Shown here: positions 36,056 to 43,853 of the stretch, in pieces
Position numbering within the stretch: position 1 is the first letter of the stretch
Layout of the letters: every line of letters begins with the position of its first letter
From: Ginsengibacter hankyongi
GTDB taxonomy: Bacteria; Bacteroidota; Bacteroidia; Chitinophagales; Chitinophagaceae
Reading direction: 5' to 3'
Assembly: GCF_008710285.1 (NCBI RefSeq)
Contig: NZ_VYQF01000004.1
Coordinates: 248,001 to 312,000 of the forward strand
DNA length: 64,000 nucleotides
The notes under the pieces: generated by a model
What the model was told of the DNA's origin: nothing
The model's input: only the letters and a program-made list of their open reading frames with translations
The model's database searches: none
Translations under genes and position numbers: made by a program

Positions 36056-37141
36056 ATGAAACAATTATCAATTTTATTAAGCGTTTTTTTTATCTTATGT
36101 ATTTCAAATAATGTTAGGGCGCAAGGCTGCGTTGCCATACGCAGTACAGGAGGTATATGTACTATGGATCATGGTTCGGAAACTGATACTCTTTCCAAAT
36201 GGGAATTCAATGCCAACAACCGTTATTTCAAATCGTTTCGGCACTTTGTAGGCACGAAAGAACAAAAGCAAAGAGTAGCGCTGGGTACCGAAGTTATTAA
36301 TCACGCTTATACCCTGGATCTTACACCAACCTATCACCTCAATAAATGGTGGTCTTTCTCAATAGATGTGCCTGTTATAGCCAACTCACGGTCATCCTTA
36401 TACGAACATGATGGAAAGCACCGGTTTACTACCCATGCATTTGGCCTGGGGGATGTTCGTCTTACTGCATACAGGTGGGTTCTTGATCCTGCAAAAATGC
36501 CCAAAGGAAATATCCAATTTGGATTGGGCATTAAATTGCCAACAGGTGATTATAAATACCAGGACATTTTCCATAAAAATGATTCAACCCTTGTGCTTGG
36601 ACCGGTAGATCAATCCATTCAGTTAGGTGATGGTGGCACCGGATTTAGTACCGAGTTGAATGCCTATTATAATTTCTCTAAAAGCTTTAGCGTGTACAGT
36701 AATTTATATTACCTCGTGAGCCCGCGTGAGCAAAATGGTACACTTACTTCAAGAGGAGGCACTCCTTCCGCTGCAAGCATTAAAAACGGAAGTTTTGTTA
36801 TGAGTGTTCCGGATCAGTATATGATAAGAGCCGGAGCCAATTTTACAGCGAAGGATTTTATTTTCTCTCTGGGCTTTCGAGACGAATGCCTGCCTGTTCA
36901 TGATTTAATAGGAGGCAGTAAAGGTTTCAGAAGGCCGGGATATATACTTTCTGCAGAACCTGGAGTAACCTACACTTTCAAAAAGATAAGTGTTTATGCA
37001 TTTGTGCCCGTTGCTTTCGAGCGCAATCGTACTCAAAGTGTAGCCGATAAAATTCAAACTCAGCTAACCGGCACTTACACCCAGGGAGATGCAGCATTTG
37101 CAGATTATACAATTAATGTTGGCTTTACAACAAGATTTTAA
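36056..37141 (+). CDS. Outer-membrane beta-barrel protein (transporter, MetA-pathway/phenol-type)
   Basis: A 361-residue exported protein: signal peptide to about residue 22 (NVRAQ), then a Cys-containing N-terminus (GCVAIRSTGGICTMDHGSE) and an antiparallel barrel of about 12-14 strands, such as YHLNKWWSFSIDVPVIANSR, NIQFGLGIKLPTGDYKYQDI and VTYTFKKISVYAFVPVAFER, ending in a C-terminal Phe (NVGFTTRF). The 'G.G.KLPTGDYKYQD' pattern belongs to the outer-membrane transporter group seen with aromatic degradation. In this run it lies 66 bp after haloperoxidase copy 2 and 55 bp before another barrel, suggesting transport of the substrate or product of these enzymes. Substrate unknown. Confidence 0.8.
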   Translation: MKQLSILLSVFFILCISNNVRAQGCVAIRSTGGICTMDHGSETDTLSKWEFNANNRYFKSFRHFVGTKEQKQRVALGTEVINHAYTLDLTPTYHLNKWWSFSIDVPVIANSRSSLYEHDGKHRFTTHAFGLGDVRLTAYRWVLDPAKMPKGNIQFGLGIKLPTGDYKYQDIFHKNDSTLVLGPVDQSIQLGDGGTGFSTELNAYYNFSKSFSVYSNLYYLVSPREQNGTLTSRGGTPSAASIKNGSFVMSVPDQYMIRAGANFTAKDFIFSLGFRDECLPVHDLIGGSKGFRRPGYILSAEPGVTYTFKKISVYAFVPVAFERNRTQSVADKIQTQLTGTYTQGDAAFADYTINVGFTTRF

Positions 37142-37196
37142 TTAAGAAATTAAGATGTAAAACCTATTAATTATAAAATTTATCAAAACAAATGCA

Positions 37197-38138
37197 ATGA
37201 ATCAAAATATTATTTATAAAATAAAACAAATCGGCTTACTTGCTTTTTCAGTTTTTATTTTTAGTCAGATGCAGGCTCAAACAGATGCTGATGCTATTAT
37301 GATGAATAAAAATCAATTATGCAGCGGGCCTGCGTATGGTTATTCTACATGGGATCATTACTGGGAGGGAACATTACACCGAATAAATCGAAACATAGGC
37401 ACTGTAACTACGCAATCGGTCATGTATATGGCTGTTTATGGCATCACAGGAAAACTAAACGTAATGGCCAGCGCGCCTTATGTTTGGACCCATGCATCTG
37501 CAGGAACATTACATAGCTCCAGGGGGCTACAGGATATAGCTGTTTTTGTAAAATGGAAACCTGTTGCTTATTCATTCGCAAAAAATAAATTATCTGTTTT
37601 TGCATTAGGTGGTTTTTCCACACCGCTTACCAATTACGAAATTGATTACCTGCCTTTAACCATTGGCCTTGGTTCTACAAATCTTACAGGAAAGGCAATG
37701 GTAGATTTTCAGCATAAAAGATTTACAATTACTGCATCCGGGGCGTATGTATGGAGAAGTAATGTAAAAATTGACAGAACAACTTATTACGATACCCGGC
37801 AACATCTTACCAATGAGGTGGAAATGCCCAATGCAGCTCAATTTCAGTTTAGGAGCGGGTATCGGGGTAGATACTTAATAGCAGAAGGGGTTGTAACCAA
37901 CTGGACAACCCTGAGTGGCTTTGATATAACCCGTAATAATATGCCTTTTCCAAGTAACCGGATGAATATGACCACAGTCGGCGCAGCTATTAAATATACT
38001 TTGAAACAAGATACGCACTTATCAGTAATGGCAGGAGGCAACTATACCGTTACAGGAAGGAATGTAGGGCAGGCCGGCGCTTTTAACATCGGGGCTTTTT
38101 ATGCTTTTTATGTAAAAAACAACGGAAACAAAAAATAA
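37197..38138 (+). CDS. Outer-membrane beta-barrel protein (transporter-like)
   Basis: A 313-residue exported protein with a signal peptide ending around QMQAQ. The mature protein starts DADAIMMNKNQLCSGPAYGY and contains repeating amphipathic strands (GITGKLNVMASAPYVWTHAS, LQDIAVFVKWKPVAYSFAKN, NKLSVFALGGFSTPLTNYEI). This matches barrel transporters that usually sit beside the preceding type. The chain ends FYAFYVKNNGNKK, without the classic terminal Phe; the aromatic strand FYAFYV is just before a basic tail. Placed between the other barrel and haloperoxidase copy 3 (18 bp downstream), in the same operon. Function is inferred only from fold and place. Confidence 0.72.
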   Translation: MNQNIIYKIKQIGLLAFSVFIFSQMQAQTDADAIMMNKNQLCSGPAYGYSTWDHYWEGTLHRINRNIGTVTTQSVMYMAVYGITGKLNVMASAPYVWTHASAGTLHSSRGLQDIAVFVKWKPVAYSFAKNKLSVFALGGFSTPLTNYEIDYLPLTIGLGSTNLTGKAMVDFQHKRFTITASGAYVWRSNVKIDRTTYYDTRQHLTNEVEMPNAAQFQFRSGYRGRYLIAEGVVTNWTTLSGFDITRNNMPFPSNRMNMTTVGAAIKYTLKQDTHLSVMAGGNYTVTGRNVGQAGAFNIGAFYAFYVKNNGNKK

Positions 38139-38156
38139 TATCAAAAACGAATTAAT

Positions 38157-39704
38157 ATGAAAAGGCAATTTTTCTTTTACTTAATGCTTATATGTTCAGC
38201 AGCAATGTTAGGCTCCTGTTCAAAAAATATAATTGAAAGAACAGATAATTTACCTGCACTCACGCCATCTGATATCGATATTAATGCAGGTACCTGGAAA
38301 ACTATTTTACTAAAAAGGCCAGATACTTTTGCAGTGAATGCTCCGGCGCTAACAAATTCCCCGGCCTACCTTGCTGAGTTAAATGAGATAAAAGGGTTGC
38401 AGCAAAATATAAACAGCGCTCAAAAAAGTATCATTAAATACTGGAGCGCAGGTTCAGTATTAAGATGGAATGAAATTATGCGGGAACTGGTTGAAAAATA
38501 TAATCTCCCGCCCTATCAAAATCCTGATGGCACGTACCCTGCTCCCAATGCAAACAATCCGTTTGCTTACCCGCAGTTTCCATTTTCAAATCCTCCATAT
38601 GCGGCAAGAGCTTTTGCTTATATAAGTGCTGCACAATATGATGCATTGGTGGCTGCATGGTATTATAAAAAAATGTATAATCGTTCTGCCCCTTATACAG
38701 TAGATTCATCGATAAAAGCATTGGTTCCTAAAACTGTTTTACCGGCTTACCCTTCAGAAGATGCTGTAGTGGCAGGTGTTACAGTCGAAATGATGAAATT
38801 GCTTTTTCCTACTGAGATAGCCTTCATTCAGCAAAAGCTGGAAGAGGAAGAAGAATATCGTCTGATAAGCGGAGCTAATGTACGCAGCGATATTGTTGCC
38901 GGTGAGGCGCTGGGCAGGCAGGTTGCCGCTGTATTTGTTGCACGTGCCAAATCGGATCATGCAGGCGCAGCTGGCGGATCTCCTCAGTTATGGAGTAGTT
39001 TAGCTTCTAATATTTCTGCCCAGGGCCAAACTCCCTGGATTAGCCTGGAATTTCCCAAACGCCCTCCCATGCTGCCATTGTTTGGAAACGTTAAACCATT
39101 TCTGTTTGATTCATTAACGGTGATTGCATTGCGCCCGGGACCCCCACCTTCAACATCAAGTGACGACTTCCACCAGGAAAATGCCGCTGCCTGTGCTCAA
39201 ATCAAAAATCCAACAAGAGAGCAGAACCGGATTGTTCAATTTTGGGCTGATGGGGTTGGTACTTTTACCCCTTCCGGCCATTGGAATGCTATTGCTGCGG
39301 ATGATTTTATAAAACAAAATTATAGCGAGGTAAGATGGGCGAGAAATATGGCTTTATTGAATATGGGACAGATGGATGCAGCGATTGTTTGCTGGAATAC
39401 CAAATTTTATTACTTCAATCCAAGACCAAGTCAAATGATTGCTGATATAAAGACACTAACGGGTGTTCCTAATTTCCCATCTTATATTTCCGGTCATTCA
39501 ACTTTTAGTGAGTCTGCATCTACTATATTAGGCCATATTATTCCTGCCAATGCTTCTAAATATGAAGCCATGTCTGCAGAAGCTGCCAAATCAAGATTTA
39601 TTGCCGGGATACATACCAAACTGGATTGCGATGCAGGTTTGAAGGTCGGTAAAAGCATTGGAGATTTTGCTGTATACAGGGCAATGACGGATGGGGCTGA
39701 ATAA
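38157..39704 (+). CDS. Vanadium-dependent haloperoxidase-type lipoprotein, copy 3 (canonical pocket)
   Basis: A 515-residue lipoprotein (MLGSC, Cys21), longer and more divergent than copies 1 and 2. The pocket is canonical: Lys416 and Arg423 in KFYYFNPRP, SGHS at 445-448 with His447, and Arg480 with His486 in SRFIAGIHTK. Lys-to-Arg spacing is 7 and Arg-to-His is 6, as in vanadium chloroperoxidase. Additional family segments are SHWxA-like PSGHWNAIAADDF and the FPSYISGHSTFSES helix start. It is therefore the copy most likely to bind vanadate and act as a true haloperoxidase or phosphatase. It closes the coding run; two copies of a hairpin repeat follow. Confidence 0.9.
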   Translation: MKRQFFFYLMLICSAAMLGSCSKNIIERTDNLPALTPSDIDINAGTWKTILLKRPDTFAVNAPALTNSPAYLAELNEIKGLQQNINSAQKSIIKYWSAGSVLRWNEIMRELVEKYNLPPYQNPDGTYPAPNANNPFAYPQFPFSNPPYAARAFAYISAAQYDALVAAWYYKKMYNRSAPYTVDSSIKALVPKTVLPAYPSEDAVVAGVTVEMMKLLFPTEIAFIQQKLEEEEEYRLISGANVRSDIVAGEALGRQVAAVFVARAKSDHAGAAGGSPQLWSSLASNISAQGQTPWISLEFPKRPPMLPLFGNVKPFLFDSLTVIALRPGPPPSTSSDDFHQENAAACAQIKNPTREQNRIVQFWADGVGTFTPSGHWNAIAADDFIKQNYSEVRWARNMALLNMGQMDAAIVCWNTKFYYFNPRPSQMIADIKTLTGVPNFPSYISGHSTFSESASTILGHIIPANASKYEAMSAEAAKSRFIAGIHTKLDCDAGLKVGKSIGDFAVYRAMTDGAE

Positions 39705-39746
39705 AATATAGGGTAAACGTGTTCCTGTTTAAAACAGGATTCTAAT

Positions 39747-39806
39747 AAAGATTTTTTCGTAATCAGTGTTAATACGGTCCTACAGTTCTCTGCGGGACCC
39801 TTTTTA
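39747..39806 (+). repeat. Hairpin repeat, copy 1 (terminator-like)
   Basis: The core CGTAATCAGTGTTAATACGG is identical to copy 2 and leads into a stem GGTCC-TACAG / CTGCG-GGACC around a TTCT loop (9 of 10 pairs), then TTTTT. It lies 43 bp after the haloperoxidase copy 3 stop and may end that operon. Just before it is a small CCTGTTT/AAACAGG palindrome (39724-39738). The rest of the 376-bp gap (39705-40080) is AT-rich and holds copy 2 and nothing else I can support. Confidence 0.7.
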
Positions 39807-39930
39807 AGATTTTAAAATTAATTAAAAATAAATATATAAAACAACTATTTAAATACCACGCAGAACAAAGTAAAATGCGAAATGATAAGACAATCAATTA
39901 AAATAGTGGGTGCAATGCCAGTGACATATT

Positions 39931-39991
39931 AAAGATTTTTTTCGTAATCAGTGTTAATACGGTCCTGTAGTTCTCTACGGGGCCCTTTTTT
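39931..39991 (+). repeat. Hairpin repeat, copy 2
   Basis: Same CGTAATCAGTGTTAATACGG core as copy 1, 184 bp downstream. The stem is complete here (GGTCCTGTAG / CTACGGGGCC, TTCT loop, 10 pairs with two G-T), followed by TTTTTT. Where copies 1 and 2 differ in the stem (TACAG/CTGCG against TGTAG/CTACG), both arms change, so pairing is kept or improved. That supports a structure acting as RNA. It ends 89 bp before the DoxX-like gene at 40081, so it may lie in that gene's leader. Confidence 0.7.
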
Positions 39992-40080
39992 AATACTTTT
40001 TATTATTAATGATCATAAGCAGTTTTGCCATAAGAGGATATGTTTTCGTTCGTGTGTTTTAAAAAGTAAAAAGAATTATC

Positions 40081-40635
40081 ATGCAATCAAAAGTACCATC
40101 CCGTAAAACACCAGCTGTATTTTCAGCATTTTCCATCTTGCGTATAAGCGTCGGGGTAGTATATTTTTGGTTTGGCGCATTGAAATTTTTCCAGGGATTG
40201 AGCCCTGCAGAACAGCTTGCCATGCAAACGATACATAAAATTACTTTTGGGTTTATCAATGATCGTCTCAACATCATTATGTTGGCGTCATGGGAATGCC
40301 TTATTGGCGTTTTCCTTATTATAGGCAAATGGATAAAGCCAGCTCTAATGTTGTTATTTCTCCATATGGTTTGCACGTTTTCCCCTTTTATATTTTTCCC
40401 GGATCAGGTATTTCATATTGCCCCTTATGGTTTATCACTTACGGGTCAATACATCGTCAAGAATATAATAATAATTGCAGCCGGACTTGTATTGTGGAAA
40501 GTAGAAACACAAAAAGCAATATCTTCTGAAGTCTCATCAATTGTTTCTAAAAGTGAAGAATTTATGCAGGGAAAAAAGATAAGAGAGCATAGCGTTAAAG
40601 AGTATGCTATTAATGACAATGGCATTAGTAACTGA
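40081..40635 (+). CDS. DoxX/YkgB-like membrane protein
   Basis: A 184-residue membrane protein with four helices (about 17-40, 62-84, 88-108 and 124-143). Motifs ILRISVGVVYFWFGALKFF, ECLIGVFLIIGKW and LSLTGQYIVKNIIIIAAGLV fit the DoxX/DUF417 (YkgB) group: an acidic residue in helix 2, a Gly-rich GQY.VKN before helix 4. The last 40 residues are a charged cytoplasmic tail (SKSEEFMQGKKIREHSVKEY). Role unknown; relatives are linked to redox or chlorine stress in other bacteria. It lies downstream of the haloperoxidase run, set between repeat copies 2 and 3, and could protect against oxidised halide, but this is speculation. Confidence 0.72.
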   Translation: MQSKVPSRKTPAVFSAFSILRISVGVVYFWFGALKFFQGLSPAEQLAMQTIHKITFGFINDRLNIIMLASWECLIGVFLIIGKWIKPALMLLFLHMVCTFSPFIFFPDQVFHIAPYGLSLTGQYIVKNIIIIAAGLVLWKVETQKAISSEVSSIVSKSEEFMQGKKIREHSVKEYAINDNGISN

Positions 40636-40656
40636 TAGCAAGGTTAGCCTTGCCAT

Positions 40657-40748
40657 AAAATTTTTTCGTAATTAGTGTTAATACGGCCCTGTAGTTCTCT
40701 CAACGACTAGTGTATTGAGGGGACTAAGATCAGTTTTTTTTTATACTT
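40657..40748 (+). repeat. Hairpin repeat, copy 3 (diverged)
   Basis: The left half (CGTAATTAGTGTTAATACGG, then CCCTGTAGTTCTCT) matches copies 1 and 2 with two changes. The right half differs: in place of the closing arm there is a new inverted repeat CTCAA..TTGAG centred on ACTAGT, then GGGGAC and a run of nine T at 40741-40749. A second, 6-bp hairpin GCAAGG/CCTTGC lies just before (40638-40653). It follows the DoxX/YkgB gene stop by 21 bp and may act as its terminator. Confidence 0.6.
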
Positions 40749-40906
40749 TCTAAAAATTATTTTAATTCTGCGATTATACTTCGCGGGAATTTCCGGTCAT
40801 CTGAAAATTAATGGAAGTTTTTTTAATATTCCCCATTACTACTTCTATACCATTTGCGTACTCGAATAAATTGTATATTCGGTATTATTAATTTCAAAAC
40901 GATTGC

Positions 40907-42166
40907 ATGAAAAACTGGCGAATAAAACTTTCCCTTTTTATTAATTATTTCGTATTTGCTATTTTATTGAACAGCTCTGGCATAGCAATTTTGCAGGTGC
41001 AAAATAATTTCGGCGTTACGAAAAATGCCGCAGCATGGATTGATCCATGTAAGGATTTAAGCATTGCAATCGTATCTTTTCTTGTGGCTTCTTATATTGC
41101 AAAGTTTGGTTACAAGCGTGCGATGTTGTTTGCGTTGGGCATTATCACGGCCATTTGTTTTATCATCCCTAATACTCCTTCGTTTTTTGCAATTAAATTA
41201 TTATTTGTAGCGGTAGGTTCGTGCTTTGCATTAATTAAAATGAGCGTTTACAGTACTATTGGTATTGTTACAAAAGATTCAAAAGAACATATCAGCATGA
41301 TGAACTTTATTGAATCTTTTTTTATGGTGGGCAATCTTTCCCTGTATTTTATTTTTAGTTCATTTGTTGATAATTCCAACCCGCAATCTACTGCCTGGTT
41401 AAATGCTTATTATTTAATTGGAGGCCTGGCATTGGTGGCATTTATTTTATTATTTTCTGCGAAGCTGGATGAATCTGTGGCGCATACGAATGCAGGAAAA
41501 CCAGAACAGCCTAAGTTTTCTGATATGTTTAAATTAATGGGAGAGCCCATAGTTATTGCCTTTATTTTCTCAGCGTTTTTTTATGTATTGATTGAACAAA
41601 GCATACAAAATTTTTTACCAACATTTAATAATAAAGTGCTGTTATTACCAGCCGTGCTTAGCATACAGATGGGCAGTATTTTAGCAGGTTCAACAGCGTT
41701 AGGAAGATTTTTTGCGGGCCTGGTCCTGAAGAAGCTCAATTGGTTTTATGCAATCGTAGGAAGTCTATTACTGGCTGCTTTGCTGGTTATTTTAGCAATG
41801 CCGCTTGCAAAAAATGAGGCAGGCAGGCATATAACCGGTTGGTTGGATGCGCCAATCGCAGCTTACATTTTTCCTTTAGTCGGTTTATTATTGGCGCCTG
41901 TATATCCTGCAATAAATTCGGTAATTCTAAGCTCTTTACCAAAGCCGAAACACGGAGTTATGTCTGGACTAATAATTATTTTTTCAGCAATCGGAGGCAC
42001 GTGTGGTTCATTAATCACTGGCTATATTTTTGATAAGTATAATGGACAAACGGCATTTTATTTTACATTGGTTCCCATTGGCATTTTAATAGTTTCTCTT
42101 TCGGTATTTAAAAGGCTTCAAAAAAAGCCTTTAGTTGAAGCTTTAAATACGGGTGCAATGCATTAA
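40907..42166 (+). CDS. MFS sugar transporter
   Basis: A 419-residue, 12-helix major facilitator. N-half: LSLFINYFVFAILLNSSGIA (helix 1), SYIAKFGYKRAMLFALGIIT (motif A-like loop 2-3). C-half: FFAGLVLKKLNWFYAIVGSL and YIFDKYNGQTAFYFTLVPIG. It loosely resembles the fucose/glucose (FucP-like) branch, but the assignment to a branch is weak. Because it is 24 bp upstream of a cytoplasmic trehalase, trehalose is the likely cargo. An inverted repeat CGAATA-7-TATTCG at 40863-40881 lies 25 bp before the start and could be an operator or part of the promoter. Confidence 0.85.
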   Translation: MKNWRIKLSLFINYFVFAILLNSSGIAILQVQNNFGVTKNAAAWIDPCKDLSIAIVSFLVASYIAKFGYKRAMLFALGIITAICFIIPNTPSFFAIKLLFVAVGSCFALIKMSVYSTIGIVTKDSKEHISMMNFIESFFMVGNLSLYFIFSSFVDNSNPQSTAWLNAYYLIGGLALVAFILLFSAKLDESVAHTNAGKPEQPKFSDMFKLMGEPIVIAFIFSAFFYVLIEQSIQNFLPTFNNKVLLLPAVLSIQMGSILAGSTALGRFFAGLVLKKLNWFYAIVGSLLLAALLVILAMPLAKNEAGRHITGWLDAPIAAYIFPLVGLLLAPVYPAINSVILSSLPKPKHGVMSGLIIIFSAIGGTCGSLITGYIFDKYNGQTAFYFTLVPIGILIVSLSVFKRLQKKPLVEALNTGAMH

Positions 42167-42190
42167 CAATTTTATTTAAAATGAATTTAA

Positions 42191-43687
42191 ATGAGTGTCA
42201 AAAATATTTTTTCTCTTGGCGAATTATTTGAAAAAGTTCAGTTGCAAAAAGTTTTCCCCGACAGCAAAACTTTTGTAGATTGTACTCCTAGGTTTGACCT
42301 TGCGTATATTCTTCAACGTTATGATGAACAAAAAAAAGAACCTGGATTTAATCTATCTTTTTTTGTTCATGAATATTTTATTGAACCAAAATCTATATCA
42401 TCCGGTTATATAAGCGATACAAGCCTTCCAATAGAAACTCATCTTGAATTGCTGTGGGATGTACTTACACGCCAGCCTGAGGATACGAATGATTCATTAG
42501 TTGATTTGCCCGATCCTTATATTGTGCCAGGCGGCCGTTTCAGGGAAATATATTATTGGGATAGTTATTTTACAATGCTGGGTTTACAGGTATCAAACCG
42601 TGCGGACATGATCCTGAACATGGCCAATAATTTTTCATACCTCATTGATCGTTTTGGTTATGTACCTAACGGAAACAGAACTTACTTTCTTGGCCGGTCT
42701 CAGCCACCTTTCTTTGCCTGTATGGTAAAACTTTTGGCAGAAGAAAAGGGCGCAGAGATTTTAATAGAATACCTGCCAAGGCTTCAAAAAGAATATGATT
42801 TCTGGATGAAGGGAATTGAGGAATTAACTGATGAAAATAAATCTATAAACCGTGTTACACTTTTGCAGGGTGAAAATATATTGAATCATTATTGGGACGA
42901 ACATGATTTTCCACGACCTGAAGCCTTTGCAGAAGAAATAAAATTATCAGCAACAGCAAAAGATAAAAAAACCTTGTACCGGCATCTGCGTGCAGCCTGC
43001 GAATCAGGCTGGGATTTTTCTTCACGCTGGTTTAAAGATGTGAAAGATTTTTCAACTATTCATACTGCCGATATTATTCCTGTTGACTTGAATTGTCTTT
43101 TATTTCATCTTGAACAGACCCTTGCCGAAGGATATGAATTGGCCGGCAATAAAAACTCATCTGAGAAATTTATTGCTTTAGCTGCTTCAAGGAAAGAAGC
43201 AATAAATACATACTGCTGGAATGAAAACAAAGGATTTTATTTTGATTATGATTATGTTGATGATGTTCAAAAAAATTCTTTAACGCTTGCTGCAGCATTT
43301 CCATTATTTTTTGAAATTGCTTCGCAGCAACAGGCTGATAGCATTGCCAAAAATTTGCAGCAATATTTTTTGAAACCGGGCGGCTTGATCTCAACTACTG
43401 AAACAACAACGCAACAATGGGATGCACCTAACGGTTGGGCGCCATTACAATGGATTGCAATAATTGGATTGAGAAATTATAAACACGATGATCTGGCAAA
43501 AGATGTTGCCACGCGATGGATGAATATTAATAAGAAAGTTTACCAGGCTACCGGTAAGATGATGGAGAAATACAATGTGGTAGCAACTGACACCAAAGCC
43601 GGTGGAGGTGAATATCCCGCGCAGGATGGCTTTGGCTGGACTAACGGTGTATACCTTGCCTTAGAAAAATCATTTGGAAAATTGTAA
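42191..43687 (+). CDS. treF: Alpha,alpha-trehalase, GH37 (cytoplasmic type)
   Basis: A 498-residue enzyme that splits trehalose into two glucose molecules. Both GH37 signatures are present: PGGRFREIYYWDSY (113-126) and QWDAPNGWAPLQ (409-420). Catalytic residues match E. coli periplasmic trehalase: Asp275 in ESGWDFSSRW (general acid) and Glu474 in GGGEYPAQDGFGWTNG (general base). There is no signal peptide, so it resembles cytosolic TreF rather than TreA. With the MFS carrier 24 bp upstream it forms a two-gene trehalose uptake and cleavage unit. A nested hairpin and T-run after it (43732-43807) ends transcription before the convergent TonB receptor gene. Confidence 0.95.
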   Translation: MSVKNIFSLGELFEKVQLQKVFPDSKTFVDCTPRFDLAYILQRYDEQKKEPGFNLSFFVHEYFIEPKSISSGYISDTSLPIETHLELLWDVLTRQPEDTNDSLVDLPDPYIVPGGRFREIYYWDSYFTMLGLQVSNRADMILNMANNFSYLIDRFGYVPNGNRTYFLGRSQPPFFACMVKLLAEEKGAEILIEYLPRLQKEYDFWMKGIEELTDENKSINRVTLLQGENILNHYWDEHDFPRPEAFAEEIKLSATAKDKKTLYRHLRAACESGWDFSSRWFKDVKDFSTIHTADIIPVDLNCLLFHLEQTLAEGYELAGNKNSSEKFIALAASRKEAINTYCWNENKGFYFDYDYVDDVQKNSLTLAAAFPLFFEIASQQQADSIAKNLQQYFLKPGGLISTTETTTQQWDAPNGWAPLQWIAIIGLRNYKHDDLAKDVATRWMNINKKVYQATGKMMEKYNVVATDTKAGGGEYPAQDGFGWTNGVYLALEKSFGKL

Positions 43688-43731
43688 TGCTGTTCTTGGT
43701 ATTATTCAACTCCAATATTGTCACGACCTTC

Positions 43732-43807
43732 AGGCCATGGGGCATAAAAATTCAGCTGTTGGCTTTAGCCCAAATGAAACTAAAGCCCACCAGGGCCTAT
43801 TTTTTAT
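43732..43807. terminator. Nested hairpin terminator between convergent operons
   Basis: An inner stem GGCTTTAG (43761-43768) / CTAAAGCC (43780-43787) is perfect over 8 bp; an outer AGGCC/GGCCT pair (43733-43737 with 43794-43798) encloses it and is followed by ATTTTTTATT. It serves the trehalase operon on the plus strand and may also stop the TonB-receptor operon on the minus strand. Confidence 0.65.
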
Positions 43808-43853
43808 TCACGGCCTGAAAACTACGGTAATAAAAAGCCTGATTTACTTCTCT

